A DNA stretch of 21,269 bases from UBA2166 sp964463965 (GTDB lineage: Bacteria > Nitrospirota > Nitrospiria > Nitrospirales > UBA2166). The notes under the pieces were generated by a model, which did not search any database, was not told the origin of the DNA, and saw only the letters and a program-made list of their open reading frames with translations. The stretch covers positions 1 through 21,269 of the forward strand of contig CAYXED010000012.1 in assembly GCA_964463965.1 (NCBI GenBank), written 5' to 3'. Of this stretch, positions 6,825 to 15,785 are shown piece by piece. A program made the translations under genes and the position numbers. How positions within the stretch are numbered: position 1 is the stretch's first letter; every line of letters starts with the position of its first letter.

Positions 6825-8140
6825 TGCATAATATTAGTGTCATAGGTTCAGGGTATGTTGGTTTGGTAACAGCAGCCTGCTTTGCAGAGTTCGGCCTTCA
6901 AGTCACCTGCATGGACCAAGACCCACAACGCATTGCCACGCTAAAGGCTGGAGAGATCCCCTTCTATGAACCAGGGCTGCACGATCTTGTCTCTAAGGGC
7001 CGACAATCAGAAAGACTGACGTTTACAACAAATTTCTCACAGGCTATTGAGCAAGCACTAGTTATATTTATTGCGGTTGGAACACCATCAGCCAATGATG
7101 GCTCTGTGAATACTTCAGCTATAGAATCCGTCGCGACTCAGATCGGACAAGAAATGAAAAGTTACAAGGTCATTGTCACCAAATCTACCGTCCCAGTCGG
7201 AACAGGACAACGTGTAAAATCATTAATCAACAATGCCTTGAGTAAATCAATCCCATTCGATGTTGTATCAAACCCTGAATTTTTACGCGAAGGCTCCGCG
7301 ATTGAAGACTTTTTTCACCCAAACCGTATTGTCCTTGGAACAGAAAGCACCCAAAGCATCACAATCTTAAAAGATTTATACAAGCCTCTATATTTGATTG
7401 AGACGCCAATCGTCGTAACGACAATCGAAACGGCTGAATTAATCAAATATGCTTCGAACACCTTTTTAGCAACCAAAATTTCATTCATCAATGAAATGTC
7501 TGTCCTATGTGAAAAAGTTGGAGCCGACGTACGCGTGATTGCCAAAGCCATGGGTCTTGATGGCCGTATCGGCCCAAAGTTCCTTCACACAGGCCCAGGG
7601 TATGGAGGTTCCTGCTTCCCCAAAGATGTCGATGCGCTCATTAACACAGGAGACAAGCATGATTCTCCAATGGAGATTGCCAAAGCCACAGTGACCGCCA
7701 ATAACTACCAAAAAGCTCGTATGGTTGAAAAGGTGAGAATAGCGCTTTCCGGGGAAATTCACGGAAAACGGATTGGCGTACTTGGAATTTCATTCAAACC
7801 AAATACCTGCGACATTCGCGAATCTCCGGCTGTCGCACTCATCCGTGCATTACTCTCCAAGGGTGCAACAGTGCAAGCTTATGACCCAGAAGCAATGTGC
7901 AAAGCTGCGGAAGAACTTCCAGAACTCATCCTATGCAAAGATAGTTATGAAGCGAGTTCAGATGCCGATGCACTTGTTCTCGCCACCGAATGGAATCAAT
8001 TTCGCAACCTTGACCTCGAACAGATTAAAAACAAGTTGAAAACCCCAATTTTTATCGACCTACGAAACGTATATCAGCCCGAACGCATGACAAGCTTAGG
8101 ATTCAAATACTTGAGTATTGGACGATTGCCTCTCCCCTAG
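6824..8140 (+). CDS. ugd: UDP-glucose 6-dehydrogenase
   Basis: Oxidises UDP-glucose to UDP-glucuronate with two NAD+, supplying uronic acids for surface polysaccharide or lipid A modification. The NAD-binding motif is GSGYVGLVTAACFAEFG. Family blocks follow: FIAVGTPSANDGSV, TKSTVPVGTG, NPEFLREGSAIEDF, AELIKYASNTFLATKISF, and the active-site GPGYGGSCFPKD with catalytic Cys264; SFKPNTCDIRESPA marks the C-terminal UDP-binding domain. The 438 residues are full length and all key residues are present. Tied by a one-base overlap to the HTH-TOBE gene upstream. No other sugar-nucleotide genes are nearby, so the end product is unknown. Confidence 0.96.
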   Translation: MHNISVIGSGYVGLVTAACFAEFGLQVTCMDQDPQRIATLKAGEIPFYEPGLHDLVSKGRQSERLTFTTNFSQAIEQALVIFIAVGTPSANDGSVNTSAIESVATQIGQEMKSYKVIVTKSTVPVGTGQRVKSLINNALSKSIPFDVVSNPEFLREGSAIEDFFHPNRIVLGTESTQSITILKDLYKPLYLIETPIVVTTIETAELIKYASNTFLATKISFINEMSVLCEKVGADVRVIAKAMGLDGRIGPKFLHTGPGYGGSCFPKDVDALINTGDKHDSPMEIAKATVTANNYQKARMVEKVRIALSGEIHGKRIGVLGISFKPNTCDIRESPAVALIRALLSKGATVQAYDPEAMCKAAEELPELILCKDSYEASSDADALVLATEWNQFRNLDLEQIKNKLKTPIFIDLRNVYQPERMTSLGFKYLSIGRLPLP

Positions 8141-8197
8141 CATGATGTATACGAGTGAGTTAAACCCTTAGCGATAAACGAACCCAAGACACGCATA

Positions 8198-8875
8198 ATG
8201 GATTGCATACACTGTCAAACAGAGATTCCAGAAGGATCACAGTTTTGTCCTGGATGTGGTGAACGAACGTCAAAGTCACTCCAGACTACTGCTACATCTG
8301 TTGCAACAGCCCAAACTTTATGGGCTGGACATCCTACACTCCGCTCATTTGAAGGCACCTTCTTTCTCTCAATCATTCTTCTAGTAGCAGCTCCTATGGT
8401 ATACGGATTTGCCTACCTCTCTCCAGTTGCTGAGTGGTTTTCGACAATTGAAGATATTGTATGGAGTACAGCAGCCTCTCTACTAGGACTTACGAACACG
8501 GTCCCTGAGCACCTTTTGGCAAACCTGATTTCGATCACATGCATTGTCCTAGCATGTGCACTACTTATTCGATCATGGATTTGGTCACGACGAATACACT
8601 ACCGACTTACGCAAGAGCATCTCACCATCGCAAGCGGGTTTTTGACACGAACGCACAAACAACTGCCACTCACCTCTATCACCGATCTAAAACTCGAGCA
8701 ATCGTTCTTTGATCGTCTCGTCGCCGTAGGAACAATTGACGTTGACACTTCAGATTCCGCGTTTGATTCGGTCTCTATTCACGGAATTGCATCACCAACG
8801 GATGTATTTGATATTTTTTCTCGTGTATGGAGGAATGCAGCAACATTGAAAAACAACGCGTCTGAACTAGCCTAA
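8198..8875 (+). CDS. Zinc-ribbon membrane protein with bacterial PH domain
   Basis: The N-terminus is a four-Cys zinc ribbon (C3, C6, C17, C20: CIHCQ...FCPGCGE). Two membrane segments follow, around residues 50-75 and 105-127 (LISITCIVLACALLI). The rest (~130-205: HYRLTQEHLTIASGFLTR, LPLTSITDLKLEQSFFDRL, VGTIDVDTSDSAFDSVSI) is a bacterial PH-like (bPH2/YdbT-type) domain. Such proteins sit in the inner membrane with unknown function. The start codon has no strong ribosome site. It lies 57 bases after ugd and may be read from the same transcript. Converges with the uracil-DNA glycosylase gene. Confidence 0.82.
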   Translation: MDCIHCQTEIPEGSQFCPGCGERTSKSLQTTATSVATAQTLWAGHPTLRSFEGTFFLSIILLVAAPMVYGFAYLSPVAEWFSTIEDIVWSTAASLLGLTNTVPEHLLANLISITCIVLACALLIRSWIWSRRIHYRLTQEHLTIASGFLTRTHKQLPLTSITDLKLEQSFFDRLVAVGTIDVDTSDSAFDSVSIHGIASPTDVFDIFSRVWRNAATLKNNASELA

Positions 8876-8907
8876 ACTGCGCCAGTAAACTAACCGCATA
8901 TAGAGCC

Positions 8908-9591
8908 CTACGTCGCGTTAAGTAAAGCTTGGGCCTTCGAAAAAACCTGCGCAAACATTGTATAGGTTAGTCTTCCAGTCTGAGTATTTTGTTGAGAGGG
9001 ATGATACGAAGCAAGCAAGGTAATCCCCCACGACAATGACACAACAGCCCCATGAGAAAATTGAGGCTTGGGTGATGGAATCTCATGCCCCATTACACGA
9101 CACGTTTTCAGATACTGATCAAATGCAAGTTTGCCTAGAGCGACAACCACGCGCACATTTTTCAACAATTGAATTTCACGAACGAGATACGGACGGCAAG
9201 CATCAAACTCCTCTGGTAACGGTTTATTTGCTGGCGGTGCACAACGCACAGCTGCGGTGATATAACACCGCGTTAACTCAAGCCCATCGTTGCGGCTCAC
9301 AGACGTAGGTTGATTACACAACCCAGTGTCATAGAGAACCTGATACAACAACTCCCCACTCCGATCACCAGTAAATGCTCGACCCGTTCGATTAGAACCC
9401 TGTGCGCCTGGAGCCAACCCAATGATCAATACCTTTGCCCTTGGATCACCAAACCCAGGCACAGGCTTGCCCCAATATAATTGATCGCGAAATCGCTTAA
9501 CTTTGACCTGCGAAACCATTTTTCGATGTGTGACTAAACGAGGGCATAGCTGGCAAGAAATCACATCCTGATGAAGCTTTGCGTGCGTCAT
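8908..9591 (-). CDS. Uracil-DNA glycosylase, family 5 (UDGb-like)
   Basis: Base-excision repair enzyme removing uracil and related deaminated bases from DNA. Motif A is GLAPGAQGSNRTGRAFTGD, the family 5 form (no catalytic Asn/Asp at the family 1/2 position), and the substrate loop is SYHPSQQNTQTGRLT. Four Cys that bind a 4Fe-4S cluster are present: CQLCP near the N-terminus, RCAPPANKP and DACRPYL. The 227 residues are full length. Family 5 is best known from thermophiles, actinobacteria and several deep-branching phyla. The ATG is preceded by two tandem TATAGGTCACA copies (plus-strand reading) and not by a Shine-Dalgarno sequence. Confidence 0.92.
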   Translation of the reverse strand: MTHAKLHQDVISCQLCPRLVTHRKMVSQVKVKRFRDQLYWGKPVPGFGDPRAKVLIIGLAPGAQGSNRTGRAFTGDRSGELLYQVLYDTGLCNQPTSVSRNDGLELTRCYITAAVRCAPPANKPLPEEFDACRPYLVREIQLLKNVRVVVALGKLAFDQYLKTCRVMGHEIPSPKPQFSHGAVVSLSWGITLLASYHPSQQNTQTGRLTYTMFAQVFSKAQALLNAT

Positions 9592-9592
9592 C

Positions 9593-9614
9593 TATAGGTC
9601 ACATATAGGTCACA
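9593..9614. repeat. Tandem 11-bp repeat before the UDG gene
   Basis: TATAGGTCACA occurs twice in perfect tandem, starting two bases before the uracil-DNA glycosylase start codon. On the gene's strand it reads TGTGACCTATA twice. It occupies the ribosome binding site region, so it could be an operator, but no known operator is recognised. Confidence 0.5.
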
Positions 9615-9691
9615 CGAAAAAACAGTTAGAGAAAGCTTCAAAGAATGCAGCACACCAAAACAACAATGATTGCTCGAAAAGGCGGAAAAAA

Positions 9692-10465
9692 CTATCCGAC
9701 GTTACGCTTGAATACCCCGACACTCCCGTACAAACATAGAGCATTGAATGCAAGCATTACGATCAAAACTTTCACAAGGGGACCCAAGGCCCACCCAACA
9801 AGAATCAAACTTCGAATTGCCTCAATCGCATATGTCATTGGATTGAAGTGGGCAAGAAAGGCCATCCAGCCAGGCATTGCATCAAACGGCACCAACGCGG
9901 TACTAAGGAAGATAGCTGGAAGAGAGAGAAAACCAATAACCGAAAAGAAATCCCCGTGTGACTTTACGGCAAAAGCCATAGCCATCGAAATAGAGGTCAG
10001 TCCAATCCCAAACAACAGTCCAATGACCACTGTCCCCAACACACCTCCAAATCCAGTTTCAGGGTTCACCCCAAAAAAATACGCCACAAGAAGAATAACC
10101 ATTACTTGCAGGGAAGTGATGCCCATCACAAAAATATAACGACTGACGATAATTGACGACCGAGAAATTGGCGACGTTAACAGCCGCTCAAGAAATCCAT
10201 TTTCTTTATCAAACAATAAATCAACGCCTCCAGCTAGGCCATTGTTGAGCACAGTCATAACAACAACGCCAGCAGCTAAGAAACTCATGTAATTGGGTGC
10301 CTGAATCCCTCGAATATCGACCGCCCCTTGAAAGAGACTTCCAAACAGAATAAGCCAAAACAACATTGGTTGTGCGAGTGTGAACAACAAGCTAAATCGC
10401 TCTCGACTCAAACGTTGAACCCATCGCATCGTTAGGGCCAATGTTTCCTGAATATAATTAGCCAT
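9692..10465 (-). CDS. ABC-2 type exporter permease
   Basis: Membrane part of an ABC-2 exporter (DrrB/NodJ type) working with the ATPase encoded just upstream. About six hydrophobic segments are visible, beginning with FSLLFTLAQPMLFWLILFG. The family pattern includes FLAAGVVVMTVLNNGLAGG, LFDKENGFLERLLTSPISR, and a late FNPMTYAIEAIRSLIL. The start is the ATG at 10463-10465 because GGAG lies seven bases before it; an in-frame ATG at 10486 lacks that spacing. Overlaps the ATPase gene end by 8 bases. The cargo (drug, lipid or polysaccharide) cannot be told. Confidence 0.9.
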   Translation of the reverse strand: MANYIQETLALTMRWVQRLSRERFSLLFTLAQPMLFWLILFGSLFQGAVDIRGIQAPNYMSFLAAGVVVMTVLNNGLAGGVDLLFDKENGFLERLLTSPISRSSIIVSRYIFVMGITSLQVMVILLVAYFFGVNPETGFGGVLGTVVIGLLFGIGLTSISMAMAFAVKSHGDFFSVIGFLSLPAIFLSTALVPFDAMPGWMAFLAHFNPMTYAIEAIRSLILVGWALGPLVKVLIVMLAFNALCLYGSVGVFKRNVG

Positions 10466-11447
10466 CAACATTCTCCGAAGTGTCATTTAAAAATGCATGT
10501 CCTGTATGTGCGATAAACACGTCATCGAGTCGAGGACGATGATAATCAATCGACTCCACGCCATGTCCAGATTGGGTAACAGATTCTAGAACACGAGGCA
10601 ATACAGCTGTCGCCGACTCAACACGAATCTCCAAGCCATGGCCATGAACTTGGACCGAACGCACACCAGGCACCGCTTGCAAGGCGACTTTTAAAGGATC
10701 TACCTCTTTCGTATGCTCCAGAAGGGCTAGGGAAATGCCATCACCACCCAACCCGGCCTTGAGATCATGCGGTGAGCCAACCACACGGACCTTTCCACCA
10801 TCAATGATCGCAATACGATCACATAATTGATCCGCTTCATCTAAATAGTTTGTAGTCATGACAACCGTGATCCCACGATCCTTTAACCCACGCACATGTT
10901 CCCAAATACGCAGTCGACTTTCAATATCCAGTCCAAGCGTCGGTTCATCCATAAACAACACTTTTGGGTCAGGGATAAGACCACATGCAATATCAAGTTT
11001 CCGCTTCATCCCCCCAGAGTAATCACGAGCACGTTGATCAGCCTTGTCTTCCAAATTTACTAACTTGAGCAATTCATCAACTCGCCGTACTGTATCGTGT
11101 TTTGAGAGGTGATAAAGATCCCCCAACAAAAGTAAGTGTTCACGTCCACTTAAAAACCGGTCAATGGCCCGTTCTTGCGGCACATACCCAATGATCTGCC
11201 GGACCTTTGTTGCATCAGTACACACATCCAGCCCATGAATTCGTGCTGAACCAGACGTGGGCGCAAGCACAGTGATCAGAATGCGTGTTGTCGTAGTCTT
11301 TCCTGCCCCATTGGGCCCCAGTAATCCAAAAATTTCCCCCGTTTTAATCTCGAGTGAAATATTGGATATGGCATCAACGGTATCATACCGTTTGGTGAGG
11401 GCGTCGGTCTCAATTGCAACCGACCTACTTAGAGCATTTTGTGTCAT
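10458..11447 (-). CDS. ABC exporter ATP-binding protein (DrrA-like)
   Basis: ATPase of the ABC-2 exporter with the following permease gene. Walker A is GPNGAGKTTTTRIL, the Q-loop region is IIGYVPQERAID, the signature is YSGGMKRKLDIACGL and Walker B is VLFMDEPTLGLD, followed by the switch region VVMTTNYLDEADQLCDR. The C-terminal ~90 residues (SLALLEHTKEVDPLKVAL, RPRLDDVFIAHTGH) are the DrrA-type extension common in daunorubicin and other drug or lipid exporters. Full length at 329 residues with no missing motif. Confidence 0.94.
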   Translation of the reverse strand: MTQNALSRSVAIETDALTKRYDTVDAISNISLEIKTGEIFGLLGPNGAGKTTTTRILITVLAPTSGSARIHGLDVCTDATKVRQIIGYVPQERAIDRFLSGREHLLLLGDLYHLSKHDTVRRVDELLKLVNLEDKADQRARDYSGGMKRKLDIACGLIPDPKVLFMDEPTLGLDIESRLRIWEHVRGLKDRGITVVMTTNYLDEADQLCDRIAIIDGGKVRVVGSPHDLKAGLGGDGISLALLEHTKEVDPLKVALQAVPGVRSVQVHGHGLEIRVESATAVLPRVLESVTQSGHGVESIDYHRPRLDDVFIAHTGHAFLNDTSENVDG

Positions 11448-11747
11448 ATTGTCACCATATCAGCAGAAATTAAGGCCTCCAAAACGCCGGGCTGAACCTT
11501 AACGGAAGGAACATAAGCTTGTCAATTCGAACGGGGAAAGGATACATGCACATCCATTCTCTCCATCGATATCAGGCAAACAGAATCTCAATTGAAACAT
11601 CCCATATCTTCTAAAAATCGTTCTATAAGCGACTAATTACTTGCACTCTTGCCTCTACAAGTATAGATTTCTCGAAACAAACTGCTCTCTGAGGTGTATT
11701 TTACATGCCCTCATAGCCTGTATGCACACAACTAAGGAGGGAACCTG
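11448..11747. promoter_or_regulatory. Divergent intergenic region with strong RBS
   Basis: No gene is seen in this 300-base gap between the ABC operon and the BNR protein gene, which point away from each other. AAGGAGG at 11734-11740 is a near-ideal ribosome binding site 7 bases before the ATG at 11748. TTGCAC at 11641-11646 with TAGATT 17 bases later is a weak candidate promoter for the plus strand. No clear operator or hairpin is visible. Confidence 0.45.
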
Positions 11748-14279
11748 ATGCGTATTGTCCAGATCGTCCTGCTCACCGTTCTTCCCGTAGTGGGCGGACT
11801 GATCCATCCCGTCACGAGCACGGGGCAACAAGCACCGCCAACCCTCTATGCTGGCATTGAATTTGTCGACGGCATTGATGATTTTAGCACCGACACCCCT
11901 CAACGTAGCGTCACCGAGCAAGTCATCAGGAGTCTCGATGGGGGAAACACGTGGCATCCAACGGCGCTTGAAGGAGCACCCTCCCGTGATCTGCGTATCG
12001 CACCATCAGACCCAAACACCATATATGGCCGTACAAAAGATTTTGCAAGCGATCCCACAACGCAAATGCAACACCAGAGAGGAGCCCTTCCTTCACGTTG
12101 TCAACAAATGATCGATGATACCATCGACACCCCACTCCAAACCATTCAGTGCTATTTTGTAAAGAGCACCGATGGCGGAGGCTCATGGGAACGTGGGGAA
12201 ATCTCTAGAACACTACAATTTCCTCTCATTGGATTTACCGGAACATGGGATTATCATCCCTTCCAAATCCACCCTACCAATGCACAGAGAATCTACACAG
12301 CAATCAGCATCCCCGCATTCACCCCTACAACTGACGCCACCATTGGTCGATTCGACGGATGGAAGTCTGTGATCGTCACAAGCACCGATGGCGGAGACAA
12401 TTGGACGGATGTGCGCAGCGGCACACTCGGCAACGGCCGACTCAGCCACCTTGCCATTGCGCCATCAGACCCAGAAACACTCTATGCGGTGTGGAGGGGA
12501 GAAACCAATATACGTGGAGAACCTGTAGAACGATTACTCCAAAAAACTATTAATGGGGGACGCGACTGGACGTCACTCACCTTACCAGGAGATGACATTA
12601 TCTTTTTTCCGCAGTTGCAAGTCTTTCGAGGAACACAACCAATTCAGTCACTGACTATCGACCCGAATAATCCCAACACACTCTACGTAACGGTCGAAGT
12701 TGATCAGACCGAGCGCCAAGGGCTCTACAAAAGCCTTGATGGTGGTGCCACGTGGAACAACCTAACGGAAAATATTCCAGATCCTATTTTTGAAACCATG
12801 GAAGATGAAATTCGCAGGACTCTTGATTTCACTATTCGTGCCAATCAACAAACAAGTTTTGGTGGTCCAGTAGTTGCCCCTTCAGACTCTAACACCCTGT
12901 ACCTTCGGGTAAATTTTTTCTCAACTAGCGACTTGGACGGCAACATTATTAATACAACAGAATCTCTCTCCGCGAGTGCATTGAACTTCGACGTTATACC
13001 AGGAACTGTCATCTATAAAAGTACTGACGGAGGCCAAACCTTCGTTGACACTCAAATTCCTCGGGTGAATAGAACTACCTCGGGAGACCGAGGATCCCAA
13101 TTCCCAAGTCTCATTGTGCCAGAGTCTACGGGGAATACCCATTGGGTCCAGCTGACGGAAATGGCTGTTGATCCGCTGGATGAAAATGCCATTTACGTTG
13201 GATCACGCCAGGCAGACAGTCATACAATATCGAAATACCTGCGCCCAGAAGATTTTTCTACCGTTCAGGACAATGCCTCGGGTGTATTTAAACGTACGAC
13301 AGGACAGTGGTTTGAAAGCACCTTATCTGGTGTCGACGATGACACTAGCACCGCTGAACAAACAAGCCTCAACGCAGAGATTTTCTCACTAGCGTTCGTC
13401 ACTCCCCCGATACTATCCCCAGACTTTACGGCAACCCTTACAAAACGAAAATGGCGCCCATCAAACAACAACCCCATACTTCTCAATAATACCGCTGGAG
13501 AGGCGGTCGACCTCTGGGTCCATATCAAGAATGCTGGTGATGCAATTCCACTCCGTCAACGCGTTTTAGATGTTCTTGATTCCGAAGAATTTGTTCCATT
13601 TGTGCTCATATCCGTCTGGATTTCAGATGATGAGGTACTCGATGATGCAGACACACTACTGACCACCCGTGTAATCGAAACCGACAACTTGGGCAACCCT
13701 GAATCATCGCAGAGACTGATCATCCGTTTTCGAGAACTTGCTCGCATGAACGATCAATTTATCATCGTTGAAGTCAACGCTGACCACCCAGTAGGCTTTG
13801 GCCCTGAGAGAGATCGCTTCGCAGTCCCAGAACAGAATAAAGGCAATAACTTTATTGTCCATCAAATCTCTGGGTTATGTGCCGATAAAAATAACTGGAG
13901 ACTCGAGCAAGAACCCAACTCAGGATTTGAACTCCAAAATGCTGGCAAACTACGCGGAGGACGCTGTACAACAATTCGTGGCACCTTGGACGCCCCAGAT
14001 GACGTTGATGGCTTCCGACTTCGCATTCGAGAAGATATGCGTCTTGACACCTTCCTTTCCAGCGACGACCCTGCGCATCAAGTTGGCCTTGTGTTTCGCG
14101 ATCTCGATACCGGATCTGAGATTGTCAATTTGACAGGCGGTCGCTGTACAAGTGATCCGAGCGCCTGTCCTGTACGCCTCCGTAGTGGCATGACAGTAGA
14201 AGTTACCGCCCGCTCTCTCACAAGCACGACAGGCGACTATACCCTTGCATTTACCCCGGTAATTGGGGCAACTCAATAA
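11748..14279 (+). CDS. Secreted Asp-box (BNR) propeller protein, CARDB/PPC tail
   Basis: Large exported protein of unknown function. Residues 1-27 look like a signal peptide. Six Asp boxes are spaced through the N-terminal half: SLDGGNTW (62-69), STDGGGSW (140), STDGGDNW (212), TINGGRDW (267, atypical), SLDGGATW (329) and STDGGQTF (425), often with IAPSDPNTIY-type strands, as in VPS10/sortilin- or sialidase-like propellers. Residues ~565-707 resemble a CARDB/adhesion Ig-like domain (VDLWVHIKNAGD, ISDDEVLDDADTLLTT). Residues ~733-836 resemble a PPC pre-peptidase C-terminal domain (GTLDAPDDVDGFRLRI, TGDYTLAF). The C-terminal 270 residues are clearly related to those of the YVTN protein at the right end. 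Sialidase catalytic residues are not recognisable, so an enzymatic role is unsupported; a surface or binding role is more likely. Confidence 0.85.
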   Translation: MRIVQIVLLTVLPVVGGLIHPVTSTGQQAPPTLYAGIEFVDGIDDFSTDTPQRSVTEQVIRSLDGGNTWHPTALEGAPSRDLRIAPSDPNTIYGRTKDFASDPTTQMQHQRGALPSRCQQMIDDTIDTPLQTIQCYFVKSTDGGGSWERGEISRTLQFPLIGFTGTWDYHPFQIHPTNAQRIYTAISIPAFTPTTDATIGRFDGWKSVIVTSTDGGDNWTDVRSGTLGNGRLSHLAIAPSDPETLYAVWRGETNIRGEPVERLLQKTINGGRDWTSLTLPGDDIIFFPQLQVFRGTQPIQSLTIDPNNPNTLYVTVEVDQTERQGLYKSLDGGATWNNLTENIPDPIFETMEDEIRRTLDFTIRANQQTSFGGPVVAPSDSNTLYLRVNFFSTSDLDGNIINTTESLSASALNFDVIPGTVIYKSTDGGQTFVDTQIPRVNRTTSGDRGSQFPSLIVPESTGNTHWVQLTEMAVDPLDENAIYVGSRQADSHTISKYLRPEDFSTVQDNASGVFKRTTGQWFESTLSGVDDDTSTAEQTSLNAEIFSLAFVTPPILSPDFTATLTKRKWRPSNNNPILLNNTAGEAVDLWVHIKNAGDAIPLRQRVLDVLDSEEFVPFVLISVWISDDEVLDDADTLLTTRVIETDNLGNPESSQRLIIRFRELARMNDQFIIVEVNADHPVGFGPERDRFAVPEQNKGNNFIVHQISGLCADKNNWRLEQEPNSGFELQNAGKLRGGRCTTIRGTLDAPDDVDGFRLRIREDMRLDTFLSSDDPAHQVGLVFRDLDTGSEIVNLTGGRCTSDPSACPVRLRSGMTVEVTARSLTSTTGDYTLAFTPVIGATQ

Positions 14280-14357
14280 AAAATGCTCCCCATGAACTCT
14301 AAAACAGCGGAAATAGTATGATCAACGCTCCCACCTCCAATACTAGAGGCCAAAAAA

Positions 14358-14840
14358 GTGTTTAAGGGCGCTGTGTTTGTGCTTACAGTCGGGCTTATCA
14401 CAGTGGGCGCATTCTTTATGTCCCCATCACCCTTTGACCGAATACAGCCCTCACCTCCAAATAACTTTGCAGACTGTGTTTTACACTATCTGACCCCTGA
14501 CACACATGGCGGTGTGGTCCACGCAATGAATCAGCTCTGCGCATATAACGATGATGGTGAATATGTTGAGATGATGCTGAACGAAAACGGGCCTCCAACC
14601 GTCAAAGACCCTACAGCGATGCCTGACATCGAAAAACTGGTATTCTTTTATAATGAACCCACTCTTCCTGCGGAACACGTCGCCAACTGGAAAACGTACC
14701 GCCGCTGCCTACTGCCTCGCCTGTCTGCAATTACTGCCAAGGCGGCACAACACGCAACAACACGCACCGTCATATACCGTTTTAGTGTCGCCTGTGCGAT
14801 TAAAGCTGGCCTACCCAAAACATTGCGGGTCTACAATTAA
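14358..14840 (+). CDS. Small exported/membrane-anchored protein, unknown
   Basis: I do not recognise it. It starts at GTG with AGAGG 8 bases upstream. Residues 1-22 form a hydrophobic signal or anchor (MFKGAVFVLTVGL, then FF). The remaining ~135 residues contain four Cys (in FADCVLHY, NQLCAYND, YRRCLLPR and SVACAIKAG) that could form two periplasmic disulfides. Its first 13 residues match 8 of the first 13 of the 34-residue ORF at 14905, suggesting a duplicated leader. It is in the same direction as the BNR gene, 78 bases downstream. Confidence 0.6.
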   Translation: MFKGAVFVLTVGLITVGAFFMSPSPFDRIQPSPPNNFADCVLHYLTPDTHGGVVHAMNQLCAYNDDGEYVEMMLNENGPPTVKDPTAMPDIEKLVFFYNEPTLPAEHVANWKTYRRCLLPRLSAITAKAAQHATTRTVIYRFSVACAIKAGLPKTLRVYN

Positions 14841-14904
14841 TGGTATCCGGGCACGTCTACACATATAGCAAGAAATCCAAACACATTGGCGCACGAGGGT
14901 TCGT

Positions 14905-15009
14905 ATGGCTAAAGGTCTAATCTTTCTTTTTACCGTAGGGCTCCTTTGTGGAAGCGGCGCCCTTTCGATCGCCATCTCATTACTCACTATCCCTACACTC
15001 GTGCTCTAA
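14905..15009 (+). CDS. 34-residue single-membrane-span ORF
   Basis: Short ORF with ATG at 14905, GAGGG about 6 bases upstream and TAA at 15007-15009. The product is MAKGLIFLFTVGLLCGSGAL followed by 14 hydrophobic residues, with no charge after Lys3: a single membrane helix. Its N-terminus resembles that of the upstream ORF (MFKGAVFVLTVGL), so it is either a genuine membrane micropeptide or the leader of a decayed copy of that gene. Confidence 0.45.
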   Translation: MAKGLIFLFTVGLLCGSGALSIAISLLTIPTLVL

Positions 15010-15070
15010 CAACAAACGTACAAATTAATTTCGACTGAAAAATGGGAAGAGACTCTGGGATAAAAACGTG

Positions 15071-15691
15071 ATGCCCACACCCACCGAACATTGGAACTCA
15101 ATTTTTTCCACTACCCCAGACTCTGAACTCGGATGGTACGAGGCGACCTCCTCGCAAACCCTAAAATTTCTTGATGGGATTCCAAACCACCAACATCTCA
15201 CCGTCTTTCTTCCTGGAGCAGGAACCTCCGTGCTTGTCGACACACTTCTAGCTCACGGCAATACACTCATTCTCAACGATATTAGTGATCACGCCTTAAA
15301 GAAGTTAAGAAGCCGCATTGGGACGAGCGAGCGAGTAACATGGCTCCACCACGATATTTCAAAACCGCTGCCTGATAATATTACTCACGCCAATATCTGG
15401 ATCGATCGCGCCGTACTTCACTTTCTACTTGACGAAGCCGCCATCGAAGGTTATTTCAACAACGTCCGTTCAATCATCCCGCTGGGGGGATACGTCCTAC
15501 TCGCAGAATTTGCAACCTCAGGCGCATCTCACTGCGCAGGGCTCAAACTCCATCGATACACTATCGAAGAAATGACCACGCGTATGGGTACCACGTTTGA
15601 ACTCGTTAATTCTGAACAGTACACCTTCATCACCCCCTTTGGAGACCCACGCCCTTACCTCTACGCACTCTATACTAAACGTCACGCCTAA
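15071..15691 (+). CDS. SAM-dependent methyltransferase
   Basis: Small class I methyltransferase of unknown substrate. HWNSIFSTTPDSELGWYE at the N-terminus is the pattern of the family often labelled type 11/12 methyltransferase. The SAM-binding part has FLPGAGTSVLVDTLL (motif I), then TLILNDISDHAL (acidic end of strand 2), HHDISKPLP, WIDRAVLHFL and GGYVLLAEFATSG. LKLHRYTIEEM follows, as in relatives. Length 206 residues. I start at the ATG at 15071; a GTG directly precedes it. It converges on the MBL-rhodanese gene. Its last 54 bases and the following 44 are repeated at 19389-19486 next to the YVTN gene. Confidence 0.85.
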   Translation: MPTPTEHWNSIFSTTPDSELGWYEATSSQTLKFLDGIPNHQHLTVFLPGAGTSVLVDTLLAHGNTLILNDISDHALKKLRSRIGTSERVTWLHHDISKPLPDNITHANIWIDRAVLHFLLDEAAIEGYFNNVRSIIPLGGYVLLAEFATSGASHCAGLKLHRYTIEEMTTRMGTTFELVNSEQYTFITPFGDPRPYLYALYTKRHA

Positions 15692-15735
15692 CGTGAGGCC
15701 CCCGTTGGTTGATATTAGCCTGTCCCCGTCACACC
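15688..15735 (-). pseudogene. Remnant of a propeller-protein 3' end
   Basis: Read on the minus strand this stretch gives GVTGTG, stop, YQPTGASR, stop. The intact YVTN protein ends GVSGTGRYQLTVGPR, stop. The two align without gaps, in the same frame, with the final stops at the same place. An in-frame TAA replaces Arg, so this is dead. Similarity ends at about 15735. It is the tail of a paralogue that once faced the methyltransferase gene. Confidence 0.75.
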
Positions 15736-15785
15736 ACAACCAGCGTACCTTATAACGACAAAACATCTACTTGGAGTAACAACCA

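Noticed and set aside
11748..14279. Sialidase activity for the BNR protein
   Set aside because: Asp boxes are structural and occur in many propellers; the arginine triad and other sialidase residues could not be identified.
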